Part shown: in pieces, positions 13,981 through 24,465 of the stretch
How positions within the stretch are numbered: position 1 is the stretch's first letter
Layout: every line of letters starts with the position of its first letter
Made by a program: the position numbers and the translations under genes
The notes under the pieces: model-generated
The model's database searches: none
Told to the model about the DNA's origin: nothing
The model's input: the letters and a program-made list of their open reading frames with translations, nothing else
Origin: Buchnera aphidicola (Nurudea yanoniella)
GTDB lineage: Bacteria; Pseudomonadota; Gammaproteobacteria; Enterobacterales; Enterobacteriaceae
Assembly (NCBI GenBank): GCA_039829995.1
Contig: CP140036.1
Coordinates: forward strand, 1-64,000
Length of the DNA stretch: 64,000 bases
Reading direction: 5' to 3'

Positions 13981-15573
13981 ATGGACTTACAACGTAGTTT
14001 TTTTGTTTTTGGAATGTTTTTTATTTTGTTTTTAATTTGGGAAATATGGAAATCTAGTTTGAACGTTCATGTTAATCAATTAACTCATAAAAATTATGAA
14101 ATTAATTTAAAAAATTACCATTCTGAAAATAATATTTTTATTACAACAGATGTCTTTCACATAAAAATTAATTTAAATGGTGGAGATATAGAAAAAGTTC
14201 AGCTCTTAAATTTTAAAAACACATTAAATTCTCCTGACCCATTTGTTTTATTAGATATTAAAGATAATTTTTTGTATCATACAATAAGTGGAATAACAGA
14301 AACAAATAATTTTCAAAAAAATAGTTTTAAAAAAAAGCCTACTTATATGGTTGAAGGAAAATTTTTTAAATTAGATAAAAACAAAACTGAATTGCGAATA
14401 CCCTTAATATGGATTTCAAATAATGGCATAAAGTTTGTTAAAACATTTATTTTCAAACCCAATTCATATGATATAAAGTTAGAATATAAAATTTACAATA
14501 ATACTAATAGAAATATAGACGTGGTTATGTTTGGAGGATTACGACAAACTATATCAATGCTTAACAACAAAAATTCTGAAAATATTTCTTTACAAACTTT
14601 TCGAGGTGCAGCATATTCTACAGATAATTTGAAATATGAAAAATATTCATTCGATTCTATTTTAAAAAAAAATAATTTAAATGTTACTACTCATAATGGA
14701 TGGGTAGCAATGTTACAACAATATTTTGCAGCAGCATGGATTCCAGATAATACTCAAACTAATACATTTTATACTACTAAATTTCATGACGATATAGCTG
14801 AAATTGGTTTTTATTCTAATGTAATTCATGTAGAACCACATAGTCAGAAAATATGTATTTCGAAATTATGGATAGGACCTAAAATACAAGAAAAAATGGC
14901 TGTTTTAGTACCGAATCTTGATTTAACTATAGATTATGGATTTTTATGGTTTCTTTCTCAACCATTATTTAAATTGTTGAAGTTTTTAAATAATATTGTT
15001 AGAAATTGGGGTACTTCAATTATTTTAATTACTCTTATTATGAGAGGAATAATGTATCCTTTAACTAAATTTCAGTATCAAACTATGAATAAAATGAAAG
15101 AATTACAACCAAAAATAGATAAAATTAAAAAAGATTATAGTGATGATAAGAGAAAAGCTAGTGAAAAAATGCTTTTATTATATAAAAAAGAAAAAGTTAA
15201 TCCTATGGGAGGCTGTGTTCCAATGTTAATACAAATGCCTATTTTTTTAGCATTGTATTATATGTTAGTTAGTTCAGTAGAATTACGACATGCGCCTTTT
15301 ATTTTATGGATTAAGGATTTATCTAGTCAAGATCCATATTATGTTTTGCCTATTTTAATGGGTTTTACAATGTTTCTTATTCAACATATAACACCTAATA
15401 ACAATTCGATAGATTCCATTCAAAAAAATATTGCGTATATAGTTCCAGTGATATTTACATTGTTTTTTTTGTGGTTCCCCTCTGGATTGGTATTGTATTA
15501 TATTGTTAGTAATTTAGTAACTATTATTCAACAAAAATTTATTCTAAATCGTTTCAGTAAGATTAAAATATAA
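13981..15573 (+). CDS. yidC: Membrane protein insertase YidC
   Basis: YidC inserts and folds inner-membrane proteins, including subunit c of the ATP synthase in this same window. The product is 530 residues (548 in E. coli). It has an N-terminal membrane anchor (residues ~5-25), a periplasmic domain of about 300 residues, and the conserved C-terminal membrane core starting near LFKLLKFLNNIVRNWG and including NPMGGCVPMLIQMPIFLALYY (read NPMGGCVP...QMPIF). It ends in a basic tail. Translation probably continues from the rpmH-rnpA-yidD transcript. Confidence 0.97.
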   Translation: MDLQRSFFVFGMFFILFLIWEIWKSSLNVHVNQLTHKNYEINLKNYHSENNIFITTDVFHIKINLNGGDIEKVQLLNFKNTLNSPDPFVLLDIKDNFLYHTISGITETNNFQKNSFKKKPTYMVEGKFFKLDKNKTELRIPLIWISNNGIKFVKTFIFKPNSYDIKLEYKIYNNTNRNIDVVMFGGLRQTISMLNNKNSENISLQTFRGAAYSTDNLKYEKYSFDSILKKNNLNVTTHNGWVAMLQQYFAAAWIPDNTQTNTFYTTKFHDDIAEIGFYSNVIHVEPHSQKICISKLWIGPKIQEKMAVLVPNLDLTIDYGFLWFLSQPLFKLLKFLNNIVRNWGTSIILITLIMRGIMYPLTKFQYQTMNKMKELQPKIDKIKKDYSDDKRKASEKMLLLYKKEKVNPMGGCVPMLIQMPIFLALYYMLVSSVELRHAPFILWIKDLSSQDPYYVLPILMGFTMFLIQHITPNNNSIDSIQKNIAYIVPVIFTLFFLWFPSGLVLYYIVSNLVTIIQQKFILNRFSKIKI

Positions 15574-15654
15574 ATATAATTTTTTAATTTAATCAGTTAT
15601 TTTTGTTATAGTATTTATAAAAAATATATTTTTGTAAGAAGTTGACTTTAACAT

Positions 15655-17028
15655 ATGAACTGTAAACATGATACGATTGTATCTCGAGTAACACCTGCTA
15701 TTCAATGTAATATTGGAATAATCAGAGTTTCTGGAAAACTAGCATCTGAAGTGTCTATTAAAATTTTAGGGAAAATTCCTTTAGCGAGGTATGCCAGTTA
15801 TTTACCGTTTTTTGATATAAAAGGAAAAATTTTAGATCATGGAATTGCATTGTGGTTTCCTAGCCCTCATTCTTTTACTGGAGAAGATAGTTTAGAATTA
15901 CAAGGGCATGGAAATCCCATTGTAATAAATTTATTAATTTCTAATATATTATCTATTCCAAATATTCGATTATCTCGACCAGGAGAATTTTCTGAACGAG
16001 CATTTTTAAATGGAAAAATTGATTTAGTACAAGCTGAATCTATAGTTGATTTAATTAATGCGAATTCTGAACAAGCTGCACGTGCTGCATTACATTCTTT
16101 GCAAGGTGTATTTTCTCATCGTGTTAATCATTTAATTGAAAAATTTAAAAAATTTCGAGTTATGATAGAAACTTTTATTAATTTTTCTGAACATGAAGTA
16201 CACTTTGATTTTAAATATAATATCAACAAAAAAGTTAATAAATTTATCTATTTACTTAATAATATTTTAAAAATATCTATTCGAAATTCTATTTTGCGTG
16301 AAGGTATTAAGATAGTCATATGCGGTGCTCCTAATTCTGGAAAGTCAAGTTTGTTAAATACTTTATCCAAAACTAATAGGGCAATAGTCACTGATATACC
16401 TGGAACTACACGTGATGTAATTTATGAAAATATAAACATTGATGGGACGTTGTTTAAAATAGTAGATACGGCAGGTTTACGTTTAACTGAAGATTTTATT
16501 GAACGTATAGGTATACAATTTGCTTGGAAAGAGATTAATTCAGCTGATCATATATTTTTTGTAATTGATGGGACTTCTAATGATTCCGATCAAGTAAAAA
16601 ATTATGTTAATTTTATAAAATTAATATCTAAGAATGTAGACGTTACTATTGTTTTTAATAAATCGGATCTTAATAATTTTAAAATTAATTTGAAATATTT
16701 TAAAAATAAAAATTATATTTCTATATCTACTTTAACTCAAAAAGGCATTAAAAATTTATGTAAACATTTGTGTAATGTTTTTAAAATTGATAAATTTTCG
16801 AAAAATGATGAAGATGTTTTTTTAGCTCGACAACGCCATATTAACATTTTGTCAAAAGTTTTAAATTATGTTAAAGAAAGTAAAATAAATTGGAATAAAT
16901 TTAATAATATTGAGTTATTAGCTGACGATATGCGTGTTTGCCAAGAAGAATTAAGTGGTATCGTGGGTTCTTTTTCTACTGATCAATTATTATCTGATAT
17001 TTTTTCTAAGTTTTGTATAGGAAAATAG
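15655..17028 (+). CDS. mnmE: tRNA modification GTPase MnmE (TrmE)
   Basis: MnmE is the GTPase and folate-binding partner of MnmG in wobble-uridine modification. The 457-residue product matches the family (454). It shows an N-terminal tetrahydrofolate-binding domain (SFTGEDSLELQGHG), the G1 motif GAPNSGKSS (about residue 223), G3 DTAGL, G4 NKSD, and the C-terminal catalytic CIGK. It is intact and belongs with mnmG at the start of the window. Confidence 0.97.
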   Translation: MNCKHDTIVSRVTPAIQCNIGIIRVSGKLASEVSIKILGKIPLARYASYLPFFDIKGKILDHGIALWFPSPHSFTGEDSLELQGHGNPIVINLLISNILSIPNIRLSRPGEFSERAFLNGKIDLVQAESIVDLINANSEQAARAALHSLQGVFSHRVNHLIEKFKKFRVMIETFINFSEHEVHFDFKYNINKKVNKFIYLLNNILKISIRNSILREGIKIVICGAPNSGKSSLLNTLSKTNRAIVTDIPGTTRDVIYENINIDGTLFKIVDTAGLRLTEDFIERIGIQFAWKEINSADHIFFVIDGTSNDSDQVKNYVNFIKLISKNVDVTIVFNKSDLNNFKINLKYFKNKNYISISTLTQKGIKNLCKHLCNVFKIDKFSKNDEDVFLARQRHINILSKVLNYVKESKINWNKFNNIELLADDMRVCQEELSGIVGSFSTDQLLSDIFSKFCIGK

Positions 17029-17064
17029 TAAGTTTAAACACTAAAATTTTATAAAATATTGTAT

Positions 17065-17739
17065 ATGGAAAATTGTAACATTTTTTCTCAAGAAGAAATT
17101 CTGTTAATAAATGCCCGAGGATTATTTGGCTATAATATCCAAGAACTAGCTAGTTCTGTATTAAAATTTGTTCCTATATGTCTAAAATATGATAAAGGAT
17201 ATATTGGAAAACTTATAGAATATATTTTAGGATCTTCTATTAAAAATAAAGTAAACGTAGATTTTCCAAAATTAAATATTGAATTAAAAACAATTCCAAT
17301 TTGTATAAAAAGTAGAAAACCTATAGAAAATACTTTTATTTGTCATGTACCTTTAATAAAGAATACATGTCTTTTATGGGAGGATTCATATATTTATAAA
17401 AAAATAAAAAAAATATTATGGGTTCCTATTTATTGTTGTTCTAAAATATCAATTTCAGATCGCATTATTGGAAGATCTTTTATATGGACCCCTAATAAAT
17501 TTGAAAAAAATCTTTTAAAAAATGATTGGGAAAAATTTATGGACTTAATCATTTTAGGAAAAATTAAAAATATAAAATCAAATCATGGAGATGTATTGCA
17601 AATTAAGAAAAAGTCGAAAAATAAAAATAGTTTAACTAAATATATAAATGAAAAAGGTGAATTGTCATTTACTTCTCCAAGAGCTTTTTATTTTAAAAAG
17701 AAATTTACTTTTTCCATAACTAATAAGTATTTTGTATAA
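17065..17739 (+). CDS. mutH: DNA mismatch repair endonuclease MutH
   Basis: MutH nicks the unmethylated strand at hemimethylated GATC sites when activated by MutS and MutL. The catalytic triad is present in the motif DFPKLNIELKT (Asp, Glu, Lys corresponding to E. coli D70, E77, K79), with the further acidic residue in IGKLIEYILG. The C-terminal SFTSPRAFYFKKKFT block also matches the family. I place the start at the ATG at 17065, giving 224 residues (229 in E. coli); a TTG two codons upstream is possible. It follows mnmE closely. MutS, MutL and Dam are not in this window. Confidence 0.9.
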   Translation: MENCNIFSQEEILLINARGLFGYNIQELASSVLKFVPICLKYDKGYIGKLIEYILGSSIKNKVNVDFPKLNIELKTIPICIKSRKPIENTFICHVPLIKNTCLLWEDSYIYKKIKKILWVPIYCCSKISISDRIIGRSFIWTPNKFEKNLLKNDWEKFMDLIILGKIKNIKSNHGDVLQIKKKSKNKNSLTKYINEKGELSFTSPRAFYFKKKFTFSITNKYFV

Positions 17740-17775
17740 ATCATAAATTAATGGATATCACTTTGGTGTTTACAA

Positions 17776-17848
<73 letters not shown>

Positions 17849-18054
17849 AAATAAACGTCTTTATTTAAACATTAATAATTTAATAATGTCAATAACTTTT
17901 TAGATAAAATTAATACTTCTATGAAATATATATAGATGTATGATATTATATTTTATATATAATTTGTATATATTTTATTTACAGATTTAATTTTTAATAT
18001 ATAGTTCAAATAACATTTTAATGTATTTTAAATTATAAAATTTTATTATTAGTA

Positions 18055-18083
18055 CTTGAAAGTATAAATTAAAATCCATATAT
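18055..18083 (+). promoter_or_regulatory. Sigma-32 type heat-shock promoter of groESL
   Basis: CTTGAAA (18055-18061) and CCATATAT (18076-18083) are separated by 14 bases, matching the sigma-32 consensus CTTGAAA-N13/15-CCCCAT-T. It lies 70 bp upstream of groES, and rpoH itself is at 23542-24399. The -10 has lost two of the four consensus Cs but is otherwise good. Confidence 0.75.
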
Positions 18084-18152
18084 CTATAGCAGAAAACGTT
18101 AAAATTAGATAAATTTTTAGGGTTCGACTTGTTGAAAAGGAGATAGCATTAA

Positions 18153-18446
18153 ATGAAAATCCGTCCATTACATGATCGTGTTATTGTAAAACGTCAAGAA
18201 ACAGAGTCTAAATCAGCAGGTGGTATCGTTTTAACAGGATCAGCTGCAGCAAAATCTACTCGAGGTACAGTTATTTCTGTAGGTAAAGGTCGTATTTTAG
18301 ACAATGGGAATTTAAAATCACTCGATGTAAAAGTTGGTGATGTAGTTATTTTTAATGAAGGTTATGGTGCGAAAATCGAAAAGATTGATAATGAAGAATT
18401 ATTAATTTTAACTGAAAGTGATATATTAGCAATTGTTGAAGATTAA
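18153..18446 (+). CDS. groES: Co-chaperonin GroES
   Basis: GroES is the heptameric lid of the GroEL folding chamber. The 97-residue product equals the E. coli length and begins with the typical [14 protein letters not shown]. The mobile loop ([19 protein letters not shown], residues ~17-34) and the C-terminal [13 protein letters not shown] are intact. A strong AAAAGGAGAT ribosome-binding site lies 9 bases before the ATG, one of the best Shine-Dalgarno sequences in the window, in keeping with the very high expression of this operon in the symbiont. Confidence 0.98.
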   Translation: MKIRPLHDRVIVKRQETESKSAGGIVLTGSAAAKSTRGTVISVGKGRILDNGNLKSLDVKVGDVVIFNEGYGAKIEKIDNEELLILTESDILAIVED

Positions 18447-18485
18447 TTTTTAGTATTTGCTAAATAAACCATATTTTAAGTTTAA

Positions 18486-20144
<1,659 letters not shown>

Positions 20145-20183
20145 TTTTTTAATAAAAGCTTTTAAATATATTTTTTACTATTT

Positions 20184-20229
20184 TAATATTTCTCTCCTTT
20201 AAACTTAAAATATTAGGAGAGAAATATTA
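20184..20229 (+). terminator. Terminator of the groESL operon
   Basis: Perfect 15-bp arms at 20184-20198 and 20215-20229 (core CTCTCCT/AGGAGAG) flank a 16-nt loop, 40 bp after the groEL stop. The arms are followed by a short ATTTTTA stretch. Confidence 0.7.
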
Positions 20230-20603
20230 TTTTTAGGATTTTTATTAAAAATTATGTGATATAAATTTTTTATTTTTTATTTTTTTAAAATTACTTTTTA
20301 TTTTTTTATAATTTAAGAGGATAATTTTTAGATTTTAATGTTTAATTCAATAGAATGTTTGTGTAAATATTGATAAGTAAGAATGGTTTTATGATTTTAA
20401 AAAATAATATAAATATATTGAATTAAATAAAAATAAAATTAAAATTTTATAAAATATACATTTTATAAATATTTTTGAAATATAGTGCTATTATAAAAAC
20501 AATAAATATATGTATAAATAAATATTTGAAGAAATTTTGTTAAAGTTACAGCAAACATATAATTTTTGAATTAATTTTTATCTATTTTAGTAATTTTTAA
20601 AAA
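20230..20603. other. Gene-free stretch after groEL
   Basis: About 370 bases of very AT-rich sequence between the groEL terminator and the dnaC stop codon. No reading frame, tRNA or repeat is visible. In other Buchnera genomes, as I recall the order, efp lies here; no elongation factor P segment can be recognised. Confidence 0.55.
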
Positions 20604-21344
20604 TTAACATTCGTTTCCTTGTATACGTTTTCTGTAACTTTCCCATTCAAAAGTTAACCATAAACTATTTCCTAGACGCATACGATCAATTATACGTTCG
20701 CCTAGTAATATTTTTAATCCTCTATAATCTAAATTTGATAACATTCCTGTTGAACGTTTAGATGATGATCTCCTATCTACAATTTGATTAATCACTATTT
20801 TTTCATATTTTGATTCAATTTGTACTCCAATTTCATCTATCATAAGTAAATCTACATTGCTTAAATTATTTAATAAAATTTCTTCTGTTATATTACTATT
20901 TCCGTTGAAAGTATTTTTGATATTTGACATAAGATCTGCCACAGTTATAATTAATACACTTTTTCCATTTAAAATTAGATAGTTTCCTATTGCAGAAGCT
21001 AAATGATTTTTTCCAGTGCCTGGTCTTCCAGAAAAAATAAAACTTGATATATTTTTATTAAATTCTTCAGCATATTTTTTTGCAGCTTGAACTGCTTTTT
21101 TATGTCCTGCATGTTCTATACGATAATTTTTAAAAGAACAATGTAAATATAATTCTCTAATTCCTGATTTTCCTAAAATGTTTTTTATTTTTATTTTTTT
21201 GTTTTTTTTTAAAATAGTTTCAGATGATAGTCTTCCTTGTTCTTGATTCCATGCTAATAAATCTTCGTCATTTTCAAATTTAGGTTTAATATGTTTAGGT
21301 ATTAAATATTTCAAACGTTTTAGAAATTTTTTATTACTTTTCAT
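20604..21344 (-). CDS. dnaC: DNA replication helicase loader DnaC
   Basis: DnaC is an AAA+ protein that delivers the DnaB helicase to melted DNA. The 246-residue product matches E. coli (245). Walker A GRPGTGKNHLAS lies at about residues 106-117; the unusual GKN in place of GKS/T is normal for DnaC. Walker B is LLMIDEIG, and the arginine-rich C-terminus includes RRSSSKRSTG. dnaT is not upstream. Its presence matters because dnaA is not found in this window: helicase loading capacity is kept even though the usual initiator gene is missing from its site. Confidence 0.95.
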   Translation of the reverse strand: MKSNKKFLKRLKYLIPKHIKPKFENDEDLLAWNQEQGRLSSETILKKNKKIKIKNILGKSGIRELYLHCSFKNYRIEHAGHKKAVQAAKKYAEEFNKNISSFIFSGRPGTGKNHLASAIGNYLILNGKSVLIITVADLMSNIKNTFNGNSNITEEILLNNLSNVDLLMIDEIGVQIESKYEKIVINQIVDRRSSSKRSTGMLSNLDYRGLKILLGERIIDRMRLGNSLWLTFEWESYRKRIQGNEC

Positions 21345-21495
21345 TTTTATCTCGAAATTATTTTAAATTTTTAAAATAATTAATATTTTAAAATTTGTAG
21401 TTATATGAAGGAAAAAGATTTTTTAGATACAATTAATTATTATTTAAATTTTTTTAAAGTATAAATTAATGCTTTTTATTATTAGATAATAATTT

Positions 21496-22068
21496 TTAGT
21501 TATTTTTATTACAGATATAAAGTTGGTAATTTACTTTTTTTGTTTTTTTTTCTTTATATAATATCCAATTGTTAGGTATAAATATTTTTTTTGACGTATT
21601 TTCTCTTTCTATATATATTAATGAGTTGTTTTTAACATACTTGTATTTTTCTAATTGAATAATAGAATTTTGTAATAGTTCGGTATTAAAAGGAGGATCC
21701 AAAAAAATTATATCATAAGGATTTCGTATTTTTTTTAACCATGTTATAGCATTATCATGTATGATTTGTATGTTTTTTCTATTTAGTTTTAGGCACGTTT
21801 TTTGAATTTCATATACTATATTTTTTTTTTTTCTATACATGTAACATATGCTGCATAACGAGATATTGCTTCTATTCCTAATATTCCACTTCCAGAAAAA
21901 CAATCTAAACAAGTAGAATTAATAATTCTTTCTTTGATCCAATTAAATAATGTTTCACGCATACGATCACTAGTAGGTCGTATTCCGGAATTTTTTTTGA
22001 TAGATATTTTATATCCTCGAAAAATGCCACTTATGATTCGAATTTTATTTTTTTTTTTTTTCTTTCAT
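21496..22068 (-). pseudogene. rsmD: 16S rRNA (guanine-966-N2) methyltransferase RsmD, frameshifted at two poly-A tracts
   Basis: RsmD methylates G966 of 16S rRNA. The whole family can be read, but in pieces. After the ATG at 22068 and a tract of 14 A (22048-22061), the frame is off by one, and a TAA follows at once. A second frame then encodes KIRIISGIFRGYKIS, RPTSDRMRETLFNW and the SAM-binding LDCFSGSGILGIEA. A second tract of 12 A (21821-21832) is again one off, and the frame returns to encode the catalytic FLDPPF and the C-terminus. Both tracts would be in phase at 13 A. No other lesion is seen over 191 codons (198 in E. coli). It is divergent from ftsY, as in E. coli. Confidence 0.88.
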
Positions 22069-22218
22069 AGTAATTTATTTTAAAAATTTTTAATGGTATT
22101 GTTGAAATAAAAATCTATTTTTAATTTGTTAAAATTTACATATGTCTTATTTAATTTTGTAAATAATTATTATTTAAGTATAATTATAGATATTAACAAA
22201 AAAAAGAAGAAAAATACA

Positions 22219-23394
22219 ATGCCCATAGGTGACAAAAAAAAATTTAAAAAATTTTTATCTTGGTTTAGTTTTAAAAAAAAAAATCATAAAGAAAATAATA
22301 AAAATTATGTTTCTATAAAAAAAAATTCAAATTATATAGAAAATGTTTCAGAACTTTCTACTACATGTGAAAAAAAAAATGTTTTTTTAAAAAAAATAGA
22401 AAATAATTCGTCAAAATGTAATGAATCAAATCTTTGTAATTTAAAAGATATAAATATTTCTACAATCCCTAAAAAGCAAGGGGTATTTTCAACATTAATA
22501 AAAAAACTATCAAAAACTCAAGAAAACTTAGGATTAAAAATTCAAAATTTATTTTTTAAAAAGATAATAAAAGATTCTTTTTTTGACGACGTTTCTGACC
22601 AACTTATTATGTCAGATGTTGGTGTAGAAACTACGAATGAATTGATTAATACTTTAAAAAATATAGTAGATTATAAAAATTTAAAAGATACAAAAATAAT
22701 TTTATCTATTTTTAAACAAGTTATGATAGATATGTTAAAAAAAGTAGAAAAGCCATTAAAAATTAAAAATAAAAAACCATTTTCAATATTAGTAATAGGT
22801 GTTAATGGAGTAGGGAAAACATCTATTATTGGGAAATTAGCACATAAATTCAAAAAATCAGGAAAGTCAGTAATTTTAGCAGCAGGTGATACATTTAGAG
22901 CAGCAGCAGTTGATCAGTTAAAAATTTTAGGAAACAATAGTTCTATTCCGGTTATATCACAAAAAAGTGGAGCAGATCCTGCTTCAGTAGTGTTTGATGC
23001 ATTTCAAGCTGCACAATCAAAAAATATTGATATTTTGATAGCCGATACTTCCGGTAGATTACAAAATAAAATCAATTTAATAGAAGAATTAAAAAAGATT
23101 AAAAGAGTTATGAAAAAACTGGATCCTATAGCACCTGATGAAGTTATATTAGTATTAGACGCATGTATAGGTCAAAATTCAATAAATCAAGCTATAATTT
23201 TTAAAAAAGAACTTGGTGTTACTGGACTAGTAGTTACAAAACTAGATGGAACTTCAAAAGGAGGAGTTATTTTTTCAATAGCAAAAAAATTGTCTATTCC
23301 AATTAGATATATTAGTTTTGGAGAAAAAATATCAGAAATAGATTATTTTAACAGTGATAAATTTATAAATGCTATTTTTTCTAAAAATATTTAA
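22219..23394 (+). CDS. ftsY: Signal recognition particle receptor FtsY
   Basis: FtsY is the SRP receptor GTPase that docks ribosome-nascent chain complexes at the membrane. I choose the ATG at 22219 over a TTG at 22126, giving 391 residues. It has a short lysine-rich N-terminal region in place of the long acidic A domain of E. coli (497 aa), then the N domain and the G domain. Visible motifs are G1 GVNGVGKTS (about 193-200), the SRP-GTPase signature DTFRAAAVDQL, DTSGRL and TKLDGTSKGG. ftsE and ftsX, which separate ftsY from rpoH in E. coli, are absent. Confidence 0.95.
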   Translation: MPIGDKKKFKKFLSWFSFKKKNHKENNKNYVSIKKNSNYIENVSELSTTCEKKNVFLKKIENNSSKCNESNLCNLKDINISTIPKKQGVFSTLIKKLSKTQENLGLKIQNLFFKKIIKDSFFDDVSDQLIMSDVGVETTNELINTLKNIVDYKNLKDTKIILSIFKQVMIDMLKKVEKPLKIKNKKPFSILVIGVNGVGKTSIIGKLAHKFKKSGKSVILAAGDTFRAAAVDQLKILGNNSSIPVISQKSGADPASVVFDAFQAAQSKNIDILIADTSGRLQNKINLIEELKKIKRVMKKLDPIAPDEVILVLDACIGQNSINQAIIFKKELGVTGLVVTKLDGTSKGGVIFSIAKKLSIPIRYISFGEKISEIDYFNSDKFINAIFSKNI

Positions 23395-23541
23395 CTTTTA
23401 GATATAAAAAAGAACATTTACAAGATGTTGCAAAAACTGGTATATTTGAAATATTATTTTTACTCAATTTTTAACAAATTATATAAATATAATTTATACA
23501 TATTATGCAAAAAATTATATTTTTTAGTATCTGGATTGTAA

Positions 23542-24399
23542 ATGACTAAAAATGTAAAAATGCTGGCAGTAGTTTCATTAGGAAATTTAGAATCATATAT
23601 TAAAGTTGCTAATTCCTGGCCAATGTTATCTTTGAAAGAAGAACAATTATTTTCAAAAAAATTGTATTATCACGGCGATTTAAAAGCGGCTAAAATGTTA
23701 ATTTTATCTCATTTAAGATTCGTAATTCATATTTCACGAAATTATTCAGGATATGGATTATTGCAATCTGATTTGATACAAGAAGGAAATATTGGTTTAA
23801 TGAAAGCAGTTCGTCGTTTTAATCCAGAAGTAGGAGTACGATTAGTGTCTTTTGCTGTACATTGGATTAAATCTGAAATCCATGAATATGTATTAAGAAA
23901 TTGGCGTATTGTGAAAGTAGCTACTACTAAATCACAAAGAAAATTATTTTTTAATTTAAGAAAAACAAAAAAAAAATTAGGTTGGTTCAATAACGATGAA
24001 TTAAAAAATATAGCACATGAATTAGGAGTTAAACGTAAAGATGTTAGAGAAATGGAATCACGTATGTCAGCACAAGATATAGCTTTACATTCTTCTTTAG
24101 ACAATACTTTAAAAGGAGAAAAATTTGTCAATATTACACCTTATTTAAAGGATAATTTTTCAAATTTTGCTCATGAAGTGGAAGAAAAAAATTGGGATGT
24201 ATATACTTCAAATAAACTAAATAATGCTCTTTTGAGATTAGACGAAAGAAGTCGTTATATTATTACTGTACGATGGTTAAATGATAGAAATAAAATTACT
24301 TTGCAAGAAATTGCAAATAATTATGGAATATCTGCGGAACGAGTTCGGCAATTAGAAAAAAGAGCTATGAAAAAATTACGCATTGCTATAGAAAAATGA
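23542..24399 (+). CDS. rpoH: RNA polymerase sigma-32 (heat-shock sigma factor)
   Basis: RpoH directs RNA polymerase to heat-shock promoters. The 285-residue product equals E. coli (284). Region 2 is recognisable in [25 protein letters not shown] (key: [10 protein letters not shown]) with the RpoH-type [21 protein letters not shown] stretch, and region 4 in the helix-turn-helix [21 protein letters not shown] likely target, the groESL promoter, lies at 18055-18083. It converges on glmS with a 66-bp gap and no clear terminator. Confidence 0.97.
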   Translation: MTKNVKMLAVVSLGNLESYIKVANSWPMLSLKEEQLFSKKLYYHGDLKAAKMLILSHLRFVIHISRNYSGYGLLQSDLIQEGNIGLMKAVRRFNPEVGVRLVSFAVHWIKSEIHEYVLRNWRIVKVATTKSQRKLFFNLRKTKKKLGWFNNDELKNIAHELGVKRKDVREMESRMSAQDIALHSSLDNTLKGEKFVNITPYLKDNFSNFAHEVEEKNWDVYTSNKLNNALLRLDERSRYIITVRWLNDRNKITLQEIANNYGISAERVRQLEKRAMKKLRIAIEK

Positions 24400-24465
24400 T
24401 ATTTTTGTAATTTTTATAAAATATATATTAAATATATATAAAGTTAATTTTCCAGAATTTATTTT

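Noticed and set aside
22126..22218. An N-terminal extension of FtsY from a TTG codon
   Set aside because: The extension has no family similarity or ribosome-binding site, whereas the ATG at 22219 follows a purine-rich stretch and gives a normal short N-terminal domain.
23742..24131. A 129-codon open frame opposite rpoH
   Set aside because: It is antisense to a highly conserved sigma factor region and has no recognisable protein features. It is a shadow of the rpoH codon pattern.
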